Counted from the stretch's first letter, positions 26,094-34,082 are shown. The stretch: 64,000 nt of DNA from Bacteroidia bacterium (GCA_033391075.1 JAWPMV010000005.1:310001-374000), one strand, 5' to 3'. Program-made: numbers and translations. Notes: a model not told the origin generated them from the sequence alone.

Positions 26094-26258
26094 ATGTTCT
26101 TTGAAAATAAGACCGGTAAATATCTCCTCTATGCCCTGGGGGAAATCTCCCTGATTATCATAGGTGTCATGATTGCCTTAACGGTTTCAGAGTGGAATAA
26201 TAACCATACAGACGGAGCCTACGAAAGAGAGATGTTGACCCTAATAAAACGGACATAG
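26094..26258 (+). pseudogene. DUF6090 N-terminal remnant (54 aa)
   Basis: It encodes only the start of a DUF6090 protein: FENKTGKYLLYALGEISLII with a membrane helix to about residue 32, then SEWNN. The family is normally about 220-250 aa. A stop follows at codon 55, and a one-base shift just before it would restore TDIEDEYLE for a few codons before another stop. It is likely a degraded fragment. Confidence 0.6.
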
Positions 26259-26309
26259 AAGATGAATATCTGGAATGAAGGAAAAAAACGAATCACCCAC
26301 AAAGCCTAA

Positions 26310-26657
26310 AAATCAGTTCTCAAATATGCTGGTGCAACATTGCCAAAGCGCGATGCTGTTGATTCACAAATTATCGAAGAAGCTCGCAATAGTAAAGCAA
26401 GCTATGAAGGGATATACAAAACCAAGAAAGAAGTTACTGACGATTCAAAAATTACTGGCATCATTGATACACAAAGAGACGTGGCTGGCTGGCCGGAGTT
26501 GAAAAGTATGCCACCGCCAAAGGATACCGATCATGACGGAATGCCGGATAAATGGGAAAAGAAAAATGGGCTTAATCCAAAAAATGAGGATGATAAAAAC
26601 AATGTCGGGGAAGACGGATACACTATGTTGGAAAAATATTTAAATAGCATAATATAA
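26310..26657 (+). pseudogene. pectate-lyase C-terminal remnant
   Basis: An open frame without an upstream start: a stop sits at 26307-26309 and the first codons read VLKYAGATLPKRDAVD. The end has DTDHDGMPDKWEKKNGLNP and DGYTMLEKYLNS, the characteristic tail of secreted pectate lyases in Bacteroidota. The catalytic beta-helix is absent. It lies just after the DUF6090 remnant and between cassette sites, so this whole 0.6-kb piece looks like non-cassette DNA left by a deletion or insertion. Confidence 0.6.
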
Positions 26658-26663
26658 TACACG

Positions 26664-26746
26664 ACAGCATAACATCAGCTTCCGCTAATTTCGCTCGAAG
26701 CCAACACCTAAACCCAAAAAACTACCGATAGCTTGTCGTTGGGTGT
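26664..26746 (+). other. attC-like site 9
   Basis: R'' ACAGCATAAC and R' GTTGGGTGT (26738-26746) with ACACCTAAACCC about 25 nt before R', which can also pair with it. The R' box finds a partner (CCACCTAAC) at 28909, where the cyclase cassette ends. Confidence 0.5.
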
Positions 26747-26799
26747 CATAATCTTACAGAAAAAAATTCTTTGGCTGTGTAAAATAAAATGAATGAATT

Positions 26800-28755
26800 A
26801 TGTCCTACACCAGAAAACTTGCCTCAATAATGTTTACAGATATTGTTGGTTATACCAAGTTAATGCAAACCAGCGAATCAGCAGCGATCAAACTCAGGAA
26901 TCGACATAGAGAAGTGTTTGATTCCTTTCATGAATCTTATCGGGGTAGGATAATCCAATATTATGGAGATGGCACATTAAGTATTTTTGAGAGTGCAGTA
27001 GATGCTGTTCGTTGTGCTATTGAAATTCAGCGGAAGTTGCGAAAAGAGCCAGAAGTTCCGCTCAGGATCGGCATTCATCTCGGAGATATTTTGCTCAGCG
27101 ATACGGATATTATTGGAAATAGCGTAAACTTAGCTGCTAGGGTAGAATCCTTGGGGGTTGCCGGAGCCGTTTTGGTTTCCAATAAAGTAATGGAAGAAAT
27201 CAAAAACCAAGACGACATTCCCTGTCAGCTTATGGGAAACTATCATTTTAAAAATGATTCACATCCCCGAAATATCTATGCTATATCTGCATCCGGATTG
27301 CTCCTTCCTTCAACGGATCAGCTTTCAGGTAAACTGGAAGCCTCATCACAAAAGAAGGAGATTGAATCTTTAGCGGTCTTGCCATTTGACAATTTCACTG
27401 GAGAAAAGGATCAGGACTATTTAGTAGGAGGTATACATGATAACCTTATTACCGCATTATCTCAAATCAGTTCATTGCGCGTCATTTCCAAAACCTCGAC
27501 ACTACGCTATAAAAATTCGAATAAATCCATCCCAGATATTGCAAAAGAACTAAATGTGGATGCAATTGTAGAAGCCTCGGTTTCAAAAATCAAAGACAAA
27601 ATACAACTCAATGTTCAGTTGATCCGGGCTTTCCCAGAGGAAAATCATATATGGGCAGACATTTTTGATCGGTCTTTAGATAGTATTTATTCTCTATTGA
27701 ATGAAATTACCAAAACCATCTCAGAGAAGATCAATTTGGTACTTACGCCTAAAGAAGCAGAAAGTTTGTCTCACTCTCCCAAGGTAGATCCACAAGCATA
27801 CCAGACTTATCTGAGGGGCATGTTTCACTGGGAAAAACTATCAGCTAAAGACTTTGAGATTGCTAAAGAATATTTTGAAAAGGCGATTGCTATAGACCCC
27901 TCCTTTGCGCCCCCTTATGCTGCAATCGCTCATACTCTGATCGGGCAAGTGCAGATGGGCCTGATCGCTCCTCCTGAAGCTATGCCCAAAATCTATCAAT
28001 ACAACATGAAGGCTTTGAGGCTTAATTTCAACTTTTCCGAATCCCATTATATGAATGCCATTTTGAGTTATGTGGTAGAATGGGATTGGGAAAAAAGTGA
28101 AGCTGAGTTCATCAAATCTTTGGATGGAAATCCTAACCATTCACTTTCTCATGCTTATTATGGTCATTTACTTATGATTTTGAACCGCTTTGAGGAAGCG
28201 ATCAGTGAGGTGAATATTTCTCTGAAATTAGACCCCAATAATCCATTGGTTCAATCATTGGCAGGGGTGGTATTTTTTCATTCTGGTGACACCCAACGGG
28301 CATTTAGCTTAGTCAATAAATCTCATCAGATTGATCCCAATAACATCCTGAATTATAGGTTCCTTGAAAGCTGTTATGTAGAGTTCGAAGAGTATGACAA
28401 TGCCTTCGAAATGCAGAAAAAAATCAATTATTCGGATCCGCAGGCTTGCCAGGCATTGGATGAAGGGTATGCAAATAAAGACTATTCCCAAGCGATGCTT
28501 GCGCTCGCTCAATCCAGAGAAGAACTTAGCAAAAAGCAATTTGTACAACCCGTGTGGGTAGCCTTGGCTTACCTTAAAGCAGGCTTAAATGAGAAAGTTA
28601 TTCAATGGCTTGAGCAAGCGTTTCAAATGCATGATCAGGATCTGCCATATGTATTTATTGCTAAGGAGTTTGCTCCTTTTATGCAAGATCAACGCTTTAT
28701 TCAAATCGCAAAAAAAATGAATCTGCCTATTGGAAATATTTCACTCAAAAAATAA
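26800..28755 (+). CDS. class III adenylate/guanylate cyclase with TolB-like and TPR domains, cassette 9
   Basis: A 651-aa cytosolic protein. Residues 5-165 are a class III cyclase domain with metal-binding Asp14 (FTDIVGYT) and Asp57 (YYGDGT) and the NxxxR pair in GNSVNLAARVES. About 185-325 is a TolB-like N-terminal domain (AVLPFDNF, GGIHDNLITAL, RVISKTS). About 330-640 holds tetratricopeptide repeats. This three-part layout is common in Bacteroidota and Proteobacteria. It probably makes a cyclic nucleotide in response to a protein partner. It is large for a cassette gene and has about 50 nt of its own upstream sequence. Confidence 0.85.
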   Translation: MSYTRKLASIMFTDIVGYTKLMQTSESAAIKLRNRHREVFDSFHESYRGRIIQYYGDGTLSIFESAVDAVRCAIEIQRKLRKEPEVPLRIGIHLGDILLSDTDIIGNSVNLAARVESLGVAGAVLVSNKVMEEIKNQDDIPCQLMGNYHFKNDSHPRNIYAISASGLLLPSTDQLSGKLEASSQKKEIESLAVLPFDNFTGEKDQDYLVGGIHDNLITALSQISSLRVISKTSTLRYKNSNKSIPDIAKELNVDAIVEASVSKIKDKIQLNVQLIRAFPEENHIWADIFDRSLDSIYSLLNEITKTISEKINLVLTPKEAESLSHSPKVDPQAYQTYLRGMFHWEKLSAKDFEIAKEYFEKAIAIDPSFAPPYAAIAHTLIGQVQMGLIAPPEAMPKIYQYNMKALRLNFNFSESHYMNAILSYVVEWDWEKSEAEFIKSLDGNPNHSLSHAYYGHLLMILNRFEEAISEVNISLKLDPNNPLVQSLAGVVFFHSGDTQRAFSLVNKSHQIDPNNILNYRFLESCYVEFEEYDNAFEMQKKINYSDPQACQALDEGYANKDYSQAMLALAQSREELSKKQFVQPVWVALAYLKAGLNEKVIQWLEQAFQMHDQDLPYVFIAKEFAPFMQDQRFIQIAKKMNLPIGNISLKK

Positions 28756-28781
28756 GGAACGCCCTACATTAATAAGATTAA

Positions 28782-28916
28782 CCGATAAAATATGAAGAGC
28801 ATTCTTATATAAGTATTGGAAGCTTTAATTCTAATGATTATAAAGAACTAATAGGTGAGTATATTTCACCAAAAGTTGTAAACAAATTAGAAATCAAAAA
28901 AGAATACGCCACCTAA
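28782..28916 (+). pseudogene. 3' remnant of an older cassette gene
   Basis: A 44-codon open frame with no start (it begins right after a stop), readable as KYEEHSYISIGSFN and ending KKEYAT. The stop codon lies inside the R'' box of attC-like site 10, where cassette genes normally end. The cyclase gene may have replaced the 5' part of this gene. Confidence 0.35.
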
Positions 28917-28981
28917 CAATGTGTATGAAGTTCATTGCGAGCAAAAGCTCACAACGCCATATACACGGGCCCCTTGTCGGT
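28909..28981 (+). other. attC-like site 10
   Basis: R'' CCACCTAAC (28909-28917), L'' GTGTAT (28921-28926), central GAGC/GCTC hairpin, L' ATACAC (28961-28966), R' CTTGTCGGT (28973-28981) with C in place of G. Confidence 0.75.
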
Positions 28982-28998
28982 CATAAAAAATAAAGAAG

Positions 28999-29493
28999 AT
29001 GAAAGAAATATTACTAGTCTTTATCCTAACAATATCATTGATTTCTTGTACGGAGAATAAGAAAAACGAGCCAGAGGTGTTTGACAAACAAGCTGAGTCA
29101 GCAAAAATTCTGAAATCGATTGAAAATTGGAATTCTGGATGGGAAACAAAAAATGTTGAACTGGCGATAAAGGATTATTCGGAAAAGACAGATTGGACAA
29201 ATGCCTTCGGTGCTAGAGTTCAATCAAAAGAAGAATTACAAGAACTTCTGGAAGAAATATTCGCTATGGATTTTGTTATGGAAGGAAAAGATAGTTACAA
29301 AAACGAAGCTGTTGAATTTCTTAGTAATGAAATTGCGCTGCTACGCTCAATAAATATAAGAACGGGACAAAAATGGAGTGATGGAAGCTTAATGGAAGAC
29401 AGACACATACATCACCTAAGAGTATTTCAAAAAATAGGAAACGAATGGCAAATAATAAGCCATATGATTAATCAAGCTAATGAAAAAGATTAA
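28999..29493 (+). CDS. SnoaL/DUF4440-like lipoprotein, cassette 10
   Basis: A 164-aa protein with a lipoprotein signal (lipobox LISC, Cys17). The mature part fits an NTF2-like fold of the DUF4440/SnoaL type: ENWNSGWETKNVELAIKDY, later DRHIHHLRVFQKIGNEWQIISH. It is likely anchored in the periplasm or outer membrane. The ligand is unknown; no catalytic claim can be made. Confidence 0.7.
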   Translation: MKEILLVFILTISLISCTENKKNEPEVFDKQAESAKILKSIENWNSGWETKNVELAIKDYSEKTDWTNAFGARVQSKEELQELLEEIFAMDFVMEGKDSYKNEAVEFLSNEIALLRSINIRTGQKWSDGSLMEDRHIHHLRVFQKIGNEWQIISHMINQANEKD

Positions 29494-29500
29494 AAAACAA

Positions 29501-29550
29501 ACCGACAACAATCCGTATTGTGCTCATAGCTGAGGTTTGGCGTTATCGCT
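29501..29550 (+). other. attC-like site 11
   Basis: R'' ACCGACAAC (29501-29509) pairs with R' CTTGTCGGT at 28973 (8 of 9). R' is GTTATCGCT (29542-29550). It is short, with a weak central stem. Confidence 0.7.
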
Positions 29551-29567
29551 TAAGAGAATAAAAACAT

Positions 29568-29807
29568 ATGTTATTGCTTTCGACTGTTCATACTTTACTC
29601 AACTTGGTAGGATACGAGATGTCTGCAATGTATAGGCTGAAAACAGGTTTATTCTGGATGGGATTTGCATTGATGATAATCCATATCTTTAATAGAATAA
29701 GAGGGACAGATAAAAAGGGTATTAAAAAAGCAATGATATCCATTATTGTTACCATTGGGATTATTCTTTCAATATCATGGGCGGAGTATCTTGTTAACGC
29801 TTACTAA
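29568..29807 (+). CDS. small membrane protein, cassette 11
   Basis: A 79-aa protein with two to three hydrophobic segments (about 2-16, 28-42 and 56-72) and a basic loop RIRGTDKKGIKKA between the last two. No family is recognised. It fills a 0.34-kb cassette. Confidence 0.5.
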   Translation: MLLLSTVHTLLNLVGYEMSAMYRLKTGLFWMGFALMIIHIFNRIRGTDKKGIKKAMISIIVTIGIILSISWAEYLVNAY

Positions 29808-29819
29808 TGAGAAATTTAA

Positions 29820-29891
29820 ACCGATAACATCAGCTACACCCCAGCCGGCAGCTAAAGCAGTCGTCCGAAGTCTAGCTACCCTTTAGCGGAG
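29820..29891 (+). other. attC-like site 12 (first copy of 58-bp repeat)
   Basis: R'' ACCGATAAC pairs with R' GTTATCGCT at 29542 (8 of 9). R' is CTTTAGCGGAG. Positions 29821-29878 are identical to 31847-31904. Confidence 0.7.
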
Positions 29892-29967
29892 GGAAAAATA
29901 TAAGCCCCTATTTTTTTACGTCTAAAATTGGAGTTGATAAACAGAAATTTCCTCCTATTACATTTAA

Positions 29968-30507
29968 CTATAGAAGAAGATTAGAGATTTCACTCCAACC
30001 ATTTACTCTTTCATGTTTATGTCCATTTTCATTAAAATTATGTGGTTGTGTAAATAAAATGGTTCTTCCTTCAAAAACATCTAGATTCTTAAAATGATCA
30101 TCGATCATTATATCTCCTTGAATAACTCTTTTTGATCCACATAAAACGATTTGTTGCCATGAAATGAAAGGAAAATGTTCTTCAAGCCAGTAATATTTTT
30201 CGCCGAGACTATTTGGGAATTGGGTAGCTGAAGACACAATAAATATTTCAAACTTTTTGCCCAACTTTTCTAATACCTCGACTGCTCCTGGTATTACCGG
30301 GGAATTTCTAAAAAAACCTTTCATCAGAAGGTGTTTTCGACTATTTGGAAATGCTTCCACTTCTGATATTCCCCAAGTATCCTGTAGATCAATCTTGTTT
30401 CCTGTCTCTTGCAACTCTTCCTTTATATACTGAGAATAAATATCAGCCAATACACCGTCCATATCTACAATTAGTCTTTTTTTAGTCTTCATCATTGATT
30501 CATTCAA
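29968..30507 (-). CDS. 5'(3')-deoxyribonucleotidase-type HAD phosphatase, cassette 12
   Basis: A 179-aa HAD-superfamily protein. Motif I is DMDGVLAD (Asp15 and Asp17), motif II is in IVSSAT, and MIDDHFKNLDVF is motif IV. The size and the late IDDHFKN motif fit the NT5C deoxyribonucleotidase-like group. The start may be the internal Met6. It is on the minus strand within a three-gene cassette. The substrate is inferred only. Confidence 0.78.
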   Translation of the reverse strand: MNESMMKTKKRLIVDMDGVLADIYSQYIKEELQETGNKIDLQDTWGISEVEAFPNSRKHLLMKGFFRNSPVIPGAVEVLEKLGKKFEIFIVSSATQFPNSLGEKYYWLEEHFPFISWQQIVLCGSKRVIQGDIMIDDHFKNLDVFEGRTILFTQPHNFNENGHKHERVNGWSEISNLLL

Positions 30508-30549
30508 TTGTGAAAATTTTTTATGTAAAATGTCAAATAAATAATTGCC

Positions 30550-30822
30550 TCATACTTCATTTTGACGGGATGGTTCCTTTAACTTGAAAATGAGAATTGT
30601 CAAAGTGAGCACCAGCGTTATCGAATTGCATATAATTAGAGGGAAAAGCTCATAAAGTAAGCCATAGACTAACCAGCTGGAAATACCTATTACCATAACC
30701 ACATACATGGGCAATGAAATGGCCTTCGTATCACGAGTTCTCACGATCATTATCACCTGTGGCAAAAAACTCGAGGTGGTTAAAAATGCAGCAATGTTTC
30801 CTATCCAAAACCCAAAATCCAT
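30550..30822 (-). CDS. SemiSWEET-family sugar transporter, cassette 12
   Basis: A 90-aa three-helix membrane protein with the TSSFLPQV (PQ) motif in helix 1, KAISLPMY before helix 2, and SWLVYG. This is the bacterial SemiSWEET/MtN3 half-transporter, which works as a homodimer to carry sugars. It is transcribed away from the AraC gene 133 nt away, so it may be regulated by it. Confidence 0.85.
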   Translation of the reverse strand: MDFGFWIGNIAAFLTTSSFLPQVIMIVRTRDTKAISLPMYVVMVIGISSWLVYGLLYELFPLIICNSITLVLTLTILIFKLKEPSRQNEV

Positions 30823-30955
30823 ATTAAGCTTTAATTATTAGTTAAACATATCAACCAAACTTATGGGCTGCATTCATCTTTGGCATCCACTTTATTGATG
30901 AAATTCTCCTCTTTTTTAGCGTATTTGTACTGAGTTAGTTAAAAAAGTATATCAC

Positions 30956-31804
30956 TTGAGAATTGAGGCAGAAAATATTGTTAAAAATATTGGTAGCTCC
31001 CTATCCGTTGGGAAATACGGAATTTCGGATTTAGCCAAAATTAGGGGATTGCATTGGCATCCTGAATTTGAATTGATCTATATATCAGGCGGTTCTGGGA
31101 AAAGGTTTATCAACGGACATGTAAGTCATTACGAGCAAGGGGACTTAGTTTTCCTTGGGCCAAACATTCCACATGCTGGCTTCAAAGATTGTGTTCTACA
31201 AGGCTATTTTCAAGTTGTAGTTCAATTTGGAAATCTATTTGGCGGAGAATTTCTTGAGAATGTTGAGCTATCTCCATTGAGACGATTGTTGAAAAATGCG
31301 AAAGGAGGTATCGTGTTTTCTGATAAGGTAAAAAAGGAATTAGCTGAACCATTTAAGAATTTAATCTCCCTTTCGAACTTTGAGCGTTTTTTTTCATTTC
31401 TACATATCTTGAAAGTGCTCTCGAAAGATGAGTATACCAGTTTGAATTACAACCAGACTCATATTATTAAAGAACCCAGGGAGCGGATTCGGTTTGAAAA
31501 AATCCTTAGCTATATAAAAACCCATCACAATGGACGACCTCAACTAGATGAGCTTGCTCAGCTAGTTAATATGCATCCATCTTCTTTATGTAGATTCTTA
31601 AAACTGAATTCATCGAAAACGTTTATTGAGCTAGTTAATGACTTTAGAATTCAAAAATCGTGTACATTACTAATAGAAAGCGATTTAACAATAACACAAA
31701 TTGCCTTTGAGTCGGGCTTTCGTACCCTTTCTTTTTATAACAAAAAATTCAATGAACTCATGAAAATGAGTCCAAGTCAATATAGAAAGTTATACCATGT
31801 TTGA
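30956..31804 (+). CDS. AraC-family transcriptional regulator, cassette 12
   Basis: A 282-aa protein with an N-terminal cupin sensor (GLHWHPEFELIYI near 29, FLGPNIPHAG near 71) and a C-terminal double helix-turn-helix (LDELAQLVNMHPSSLCRFLK and ITQIAFESGFRTLSFYNKKF). The frame has no ATG near its N-terminus; the TTG at 30956 is the likely start. It is divergent from the SemiSWEET gene and may control it in response to a sugar. Confidence 0.85.
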   Translation: MRIEAENIVKNIGSSLSVGKYGISDLAKIRGLHWHPEFELIYISGGSGKRFINGHVSHYEQGDLVFLGPNIPHAGFKDCVLQGYFQVVVQFGNLFGGEFLENVELSPLRRLLKNAKGGIVFSDKVKKELAEPFKNLISLSNFERFFSFLHILKVLSKDEYTSLNYNQTHIIKEPRERIRFEKILSYIKTHHNGRPQLDELAQLVNMHPSSLCRFLKLNSSKTFIELVNDFRIQKSCTLLIESDLTITQIAFESGFRTLSFYNKKFNELMKMSPSQYRKLYHV

Positions 31805-31844
31805 ATGGAAACTTTCTTAGCTAAAATTAAATTAAGGTGAAATC

Positions 31845-31916
31845 CTCCGATAACATCAGCTACACCCCAGCCGGCAGCTAAAGCAGTCGTCCGAAGTCTA
31901 GCTAACCCTCAGCAGC
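31845..31916 (+). other. attC-like site 13 (second copy of 58-bp repeat)
   Basis: R'' CTCCGATAAC pairs with TTTAGCGGAG at 29882 (8 of 10). R' is CTCAGCAGC (31908-31916), far from GTT. The middle is identical to site 12 over 58 bp. Confidence 0.65.
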
Positions 31917-31931
31917 AATAAAAAAAGAACC

Positions 31932-33332
31932 ATGAAAAGGTATTATCTATTATTAATCTTATGCTCCTTTTCTTTAACCTTATTCGGACAGCCTGGAGAA
32001 CATCAGGAAATTGATAACCTATTTGTGGAATGGGAAAACGATCAATCTCCCGGTGCTGCAATAGGAATAATTAAAGAAGGGAAATTGATCTATTCCAAGG
32101 CTTATGGAATAGCTAACCTTGATTATGGAATTCCAATTACTAATGATTCGAAATTTTACATTGCTTCTACTTCCAAACAATTCACAGCAGCATGTATAGC
32201 TTTATTATCTATTGAAGGGAAAATTGGATTAGACGATAATATCAGAGAGTACCTTCCTGAAATACCTGATTATGGAAAAGAAATAACAATCAGGCACTTA
32301 GTCCATCATACAAGTGGTTTGAGGGATTATTTAGTTTTGATGTACCTGGCAGGAGAATCATTTGAGGACTACTTTTCAATTAGGGATGGGATCAAAAAAC
32401 TGGAGAAGCAAAAAGCCTTAAATTTCTCTCCCGGAGAAAAGTATCAATATTCAAATTCTGGCTACATCCTATTGGCTGAGATTGTAAACCGAACGAGTGG
32501 TATGACAATAAGGCAATATGCTGAAAAGAATATTTTTCAGGTACTCGGAATGACGAATACATTTTTTAACGATGATCATAAAGAAATCACGAAGAATCGG
32601 GTAATCAGCTACCAATCTCAAGCTGATGGCACTTACAAGAGATTTCTACAAAATTTTGATGCGCTTGGCGATGGCAATCTATTAACTACAGTTAATGACT
32701 TGTTTTTATGGGATCAGAATTTTTATAACAAAACCCTTGGTGGAAAGGAACTCGAAGATATCATGCTCACACCGGGAGTTTTAAATAATGGAGACACGCT
32801 TGACTATGCATTTGGCTTGATCCATGGAGAATATAAAGGATTAAAAACCATCTCTCATAGTGGCGGTATGCTGGGCTTTAGCACGCAATTTGTTCGCTTT
32901 CCGAAACTAGGTTTTTCAGTAATTGTTCTTGCAAATCGACTCGATGCAAACGCAAGTCATAAGGCTTTTCAAATAGCAGATATTCTTCTCGAAGATAAAT
33001 TTGTAGACCAATCAGAAAAGAAAGAAACTAAGGGAAACATTCCCAATACAAAAAACACCAAAAAGAATATAGACCATTCTAAGCTCAAACTGGAGGATTA
33101 TATTGGGAGATTTTATTCTGAAGAACTAGACACCAGTTACCTGTTAATTCTAGAGGAAGAAAAATTAAAACTACAAATTGCAGATTATCCTGCTCGAGAA
33201 TTGACAATTCATGGTGTTGATTCTTTTACTATTGATTTAGGATTAATTCGTTTCATTAGGTCAAAGGGAGTAATAACAGCTTTTGAACTTGATGCTATCG
33301 GAGAAACAAATTTGAAATTTGAAAAGGAATAA
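31932..33332 (+). CDS. secreted beta-lactamase-family serine hydrolase, cassette 13
   Basis: A 466-aa protein with a signal peptide (cleavage near LFGQ). The serine hydrolase fold is clear: SxxK at 79-82 (STSKQF), YSNSGY (YxN) near 170, and HSGGMLG near 310. A C-terminal domain (about 370-466) with YIGRFYSEELDTSY is typical of class C-like proteins of unknown substrate. It is likely periplasmic and could be an esterase, D-aminopeptidase or beta-lactamase relative. Confidence 0.82.
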   Translation: MKRYYLLLILCSFSLTLFGQPGEHQEIDNLFVEWENDQSPGAAIGIIKEGKLIYSKAYGIANLDYGIPITNDSKFYIASTSKQFTAACIALLSIEGKIGLDDNIREYLPEIPDYGKEITIRHLVHHTSGLRDYLVLMYLAGESFEDYFSIRDGIKKLEKQKALNFSPGEKYQYSNSGYILLAEIVNRTSGMTIRQYAEKNIFQVLGMTNTFFNDDHKEITKNRVISYQSQADGTYKRFLQNFDALGDGNLLTTVNDLFLWDQNFYNKTLGGKELEDIMLTPGVLNNGDTLDYAFGLIHGEYKGLKTISHSGGMLGFSTQFVRFPKLGFSVIVLANRLDANASHKAFQIADILLEDKFVDQSEKKETKGNIPNTKNTKKNIDHSKLKLEDYIGRFYSEELDTSYLLILEEEKLKLQIADYPARELTIHGVDSFTIDLGLIRFIRSKGVITAFELDAIGETNLKFEKE

Positions 33333-33333
33333 T

Positions 33334-33380
33334 CGCTGCTAATAGAGTAAAGGCCTACAGGCTGCATGGCCGTTAATATC
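33334..33380 (+). other. attC-like site 14, last of array 1
   Basis: R'' CGCTGCTAAT pairs with the CTCAGCAGC box at 31908 (7 of 9). A short AGGCC/GGCC stem and R' GTTAATATC (33372-33380) follow. I find no convincing closing site beyond it. Confidence 0.5.
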
Positions 33381-33410
33381 TGAATACAGAATTTTAACTG
33401 ACAAATTGCT

Positions 33411-34073
33411 ATGAAAGTAATCCTAACAGGCTCTACCGGAATGGTAGGTAAAGGTGTTTTATTAGAATGTCTGGATGATAATAGGCTAGATCAAGTGCTT
33501 TTGATCAATCGGTCTCCGATAAATATTAATCACCCTAAAATAAAGGAGATTCTACACAATGACTTCACTGATTTCAGCTCAATACAGCATGAATTTCAAG
33601 GCTTTGATGCCTGTTATCATTGCATGGGAGTGTCTTCTGTAGGAATAAGTGAGGAGGCTTATTATAAGTTAACATATACAATTACGGAAGCTTTGGTGGA
33701 TACAGTTTACAAAGCCAATCCTGAAATGATTTTTATGTATGTTTCAGGGGAAGGAACGGATAGCACGGAGAAAAGCAGCAGCAGGTGGGCTCGGATAAAA
33801 GGCAAAACTGAAAACATGATTTTCAACAAAGCTTTTAAGGATGCCTATGCTTTTCGACCAGGAGCAATTCTACCTGAACGTGGAGTTAAATCAAAAACTA
33901 AACTATACAACGCAATATATGTCCTCACCCGCCCCATCTTTCCCCTATTGAAGAAAATGAAATCGGTTACCTCTACCATAAACATTGGTAAAGCCATGCT
34001 TCATTTAATTGATCATCCCCAAGACTTGAAACATCTTGAAGGAAAAGATATTAATCGGCTGGCGAATAATTAG
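33411..34073 (+). CDS. NAD(P)-binding epimerase-like protein
   Basis: A 220-aa Rossmann-fold protein with GSTGMVGKG at residues 7-15 and SGEGTD near 118. It lacks the YxxxK pair of extended SDR enzymes in the usual spot (SSSRWARIKGKTE), as in the small atypical SDR relatives. The substrate is unknown. It is the first gene after the last recognised attC-like site. The next gene starts 9 nt after its stop. Confidence 0.75.
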   Translation: MKVILTGSTGMVGKGVLLECLDDNRLDQVLLINRSPININHPKIKEILHNDFTDFSSIQHEFQGFDACYHCMGVSSVGISEEAYYKLTYTITEALVDTVYKANPEMIFMYVSGEGTDSTEKSSSRWARIKGKTENMIFNKAFKDAYAFRPGAILPERGVKSKTKLYNAIYVLTRPIFPLLKKMKSVTSTINIGKAMLHLIDHPQDLKHLEGKDINRLANN

Positions 34074-34082
34074 ATAGAAATC

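Larger units (their letters stand above)
19341..33380 (+). mobile_element. integrase-less gene-cassette array 1 (CALIN-like)
   Basis: About 13 cassettes in a row, each starting at an R' box and closed by an attC-like site whose R'' box is the reverse complement of the R' box of the same cassette. R'/R'' pairs: GTTGGGTGC/GCACACAAC, GTTATCGGC/TCCGATAAC, GTTCTAGCC/GGCTACAAC, GTTATCTCT/AGAGATAAC, GTTAGCATA/AATGCTAAC, GCTGTGAGT/ACTCACAAC, GTTGGGTGT/CCACCTAAC, CTTGTCGGT/ACCGACAAC, GTTATCGCT/ACCGATAAC. This is the footprint of integron cassette capture. Most genes point the same way and are AT-richer than the flanks. No integrase gene is present, so the term CALIN (cluster of attC lacking integrase) applies. 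The stretch 26054-26660 is a non-cassette interruption. Confidence 0.8.

Noticed and set aside
26275-26502. 75-aa open frame in the remnant region
   Set aside because: It is out of frame with the recognisable pectate-lyase tail on the same DNA and has no family likeness.
29821-31904. 58-bp identical repeats as a possible CRISPR
   Set aside because: Only two copies, 2 kb apart with genes between, and they are attC-like cores.
19147-33410. An integron integrase gene in or beside array 1
   Set aside because: None of the proteins shows the tyrosine-recombinase R-HxxR-Y pattern, and the neighbours are metabolic or secreted proteins.
34047-34055. GATATTAAT, an 8 of 9 match to the expected R'' partner of GTTAATATC at 33372
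   Set aside because: It lies inside the coding end of the epimerase-like gene (GKDINRLA) and no L or R' box follows, so it is likely chance.
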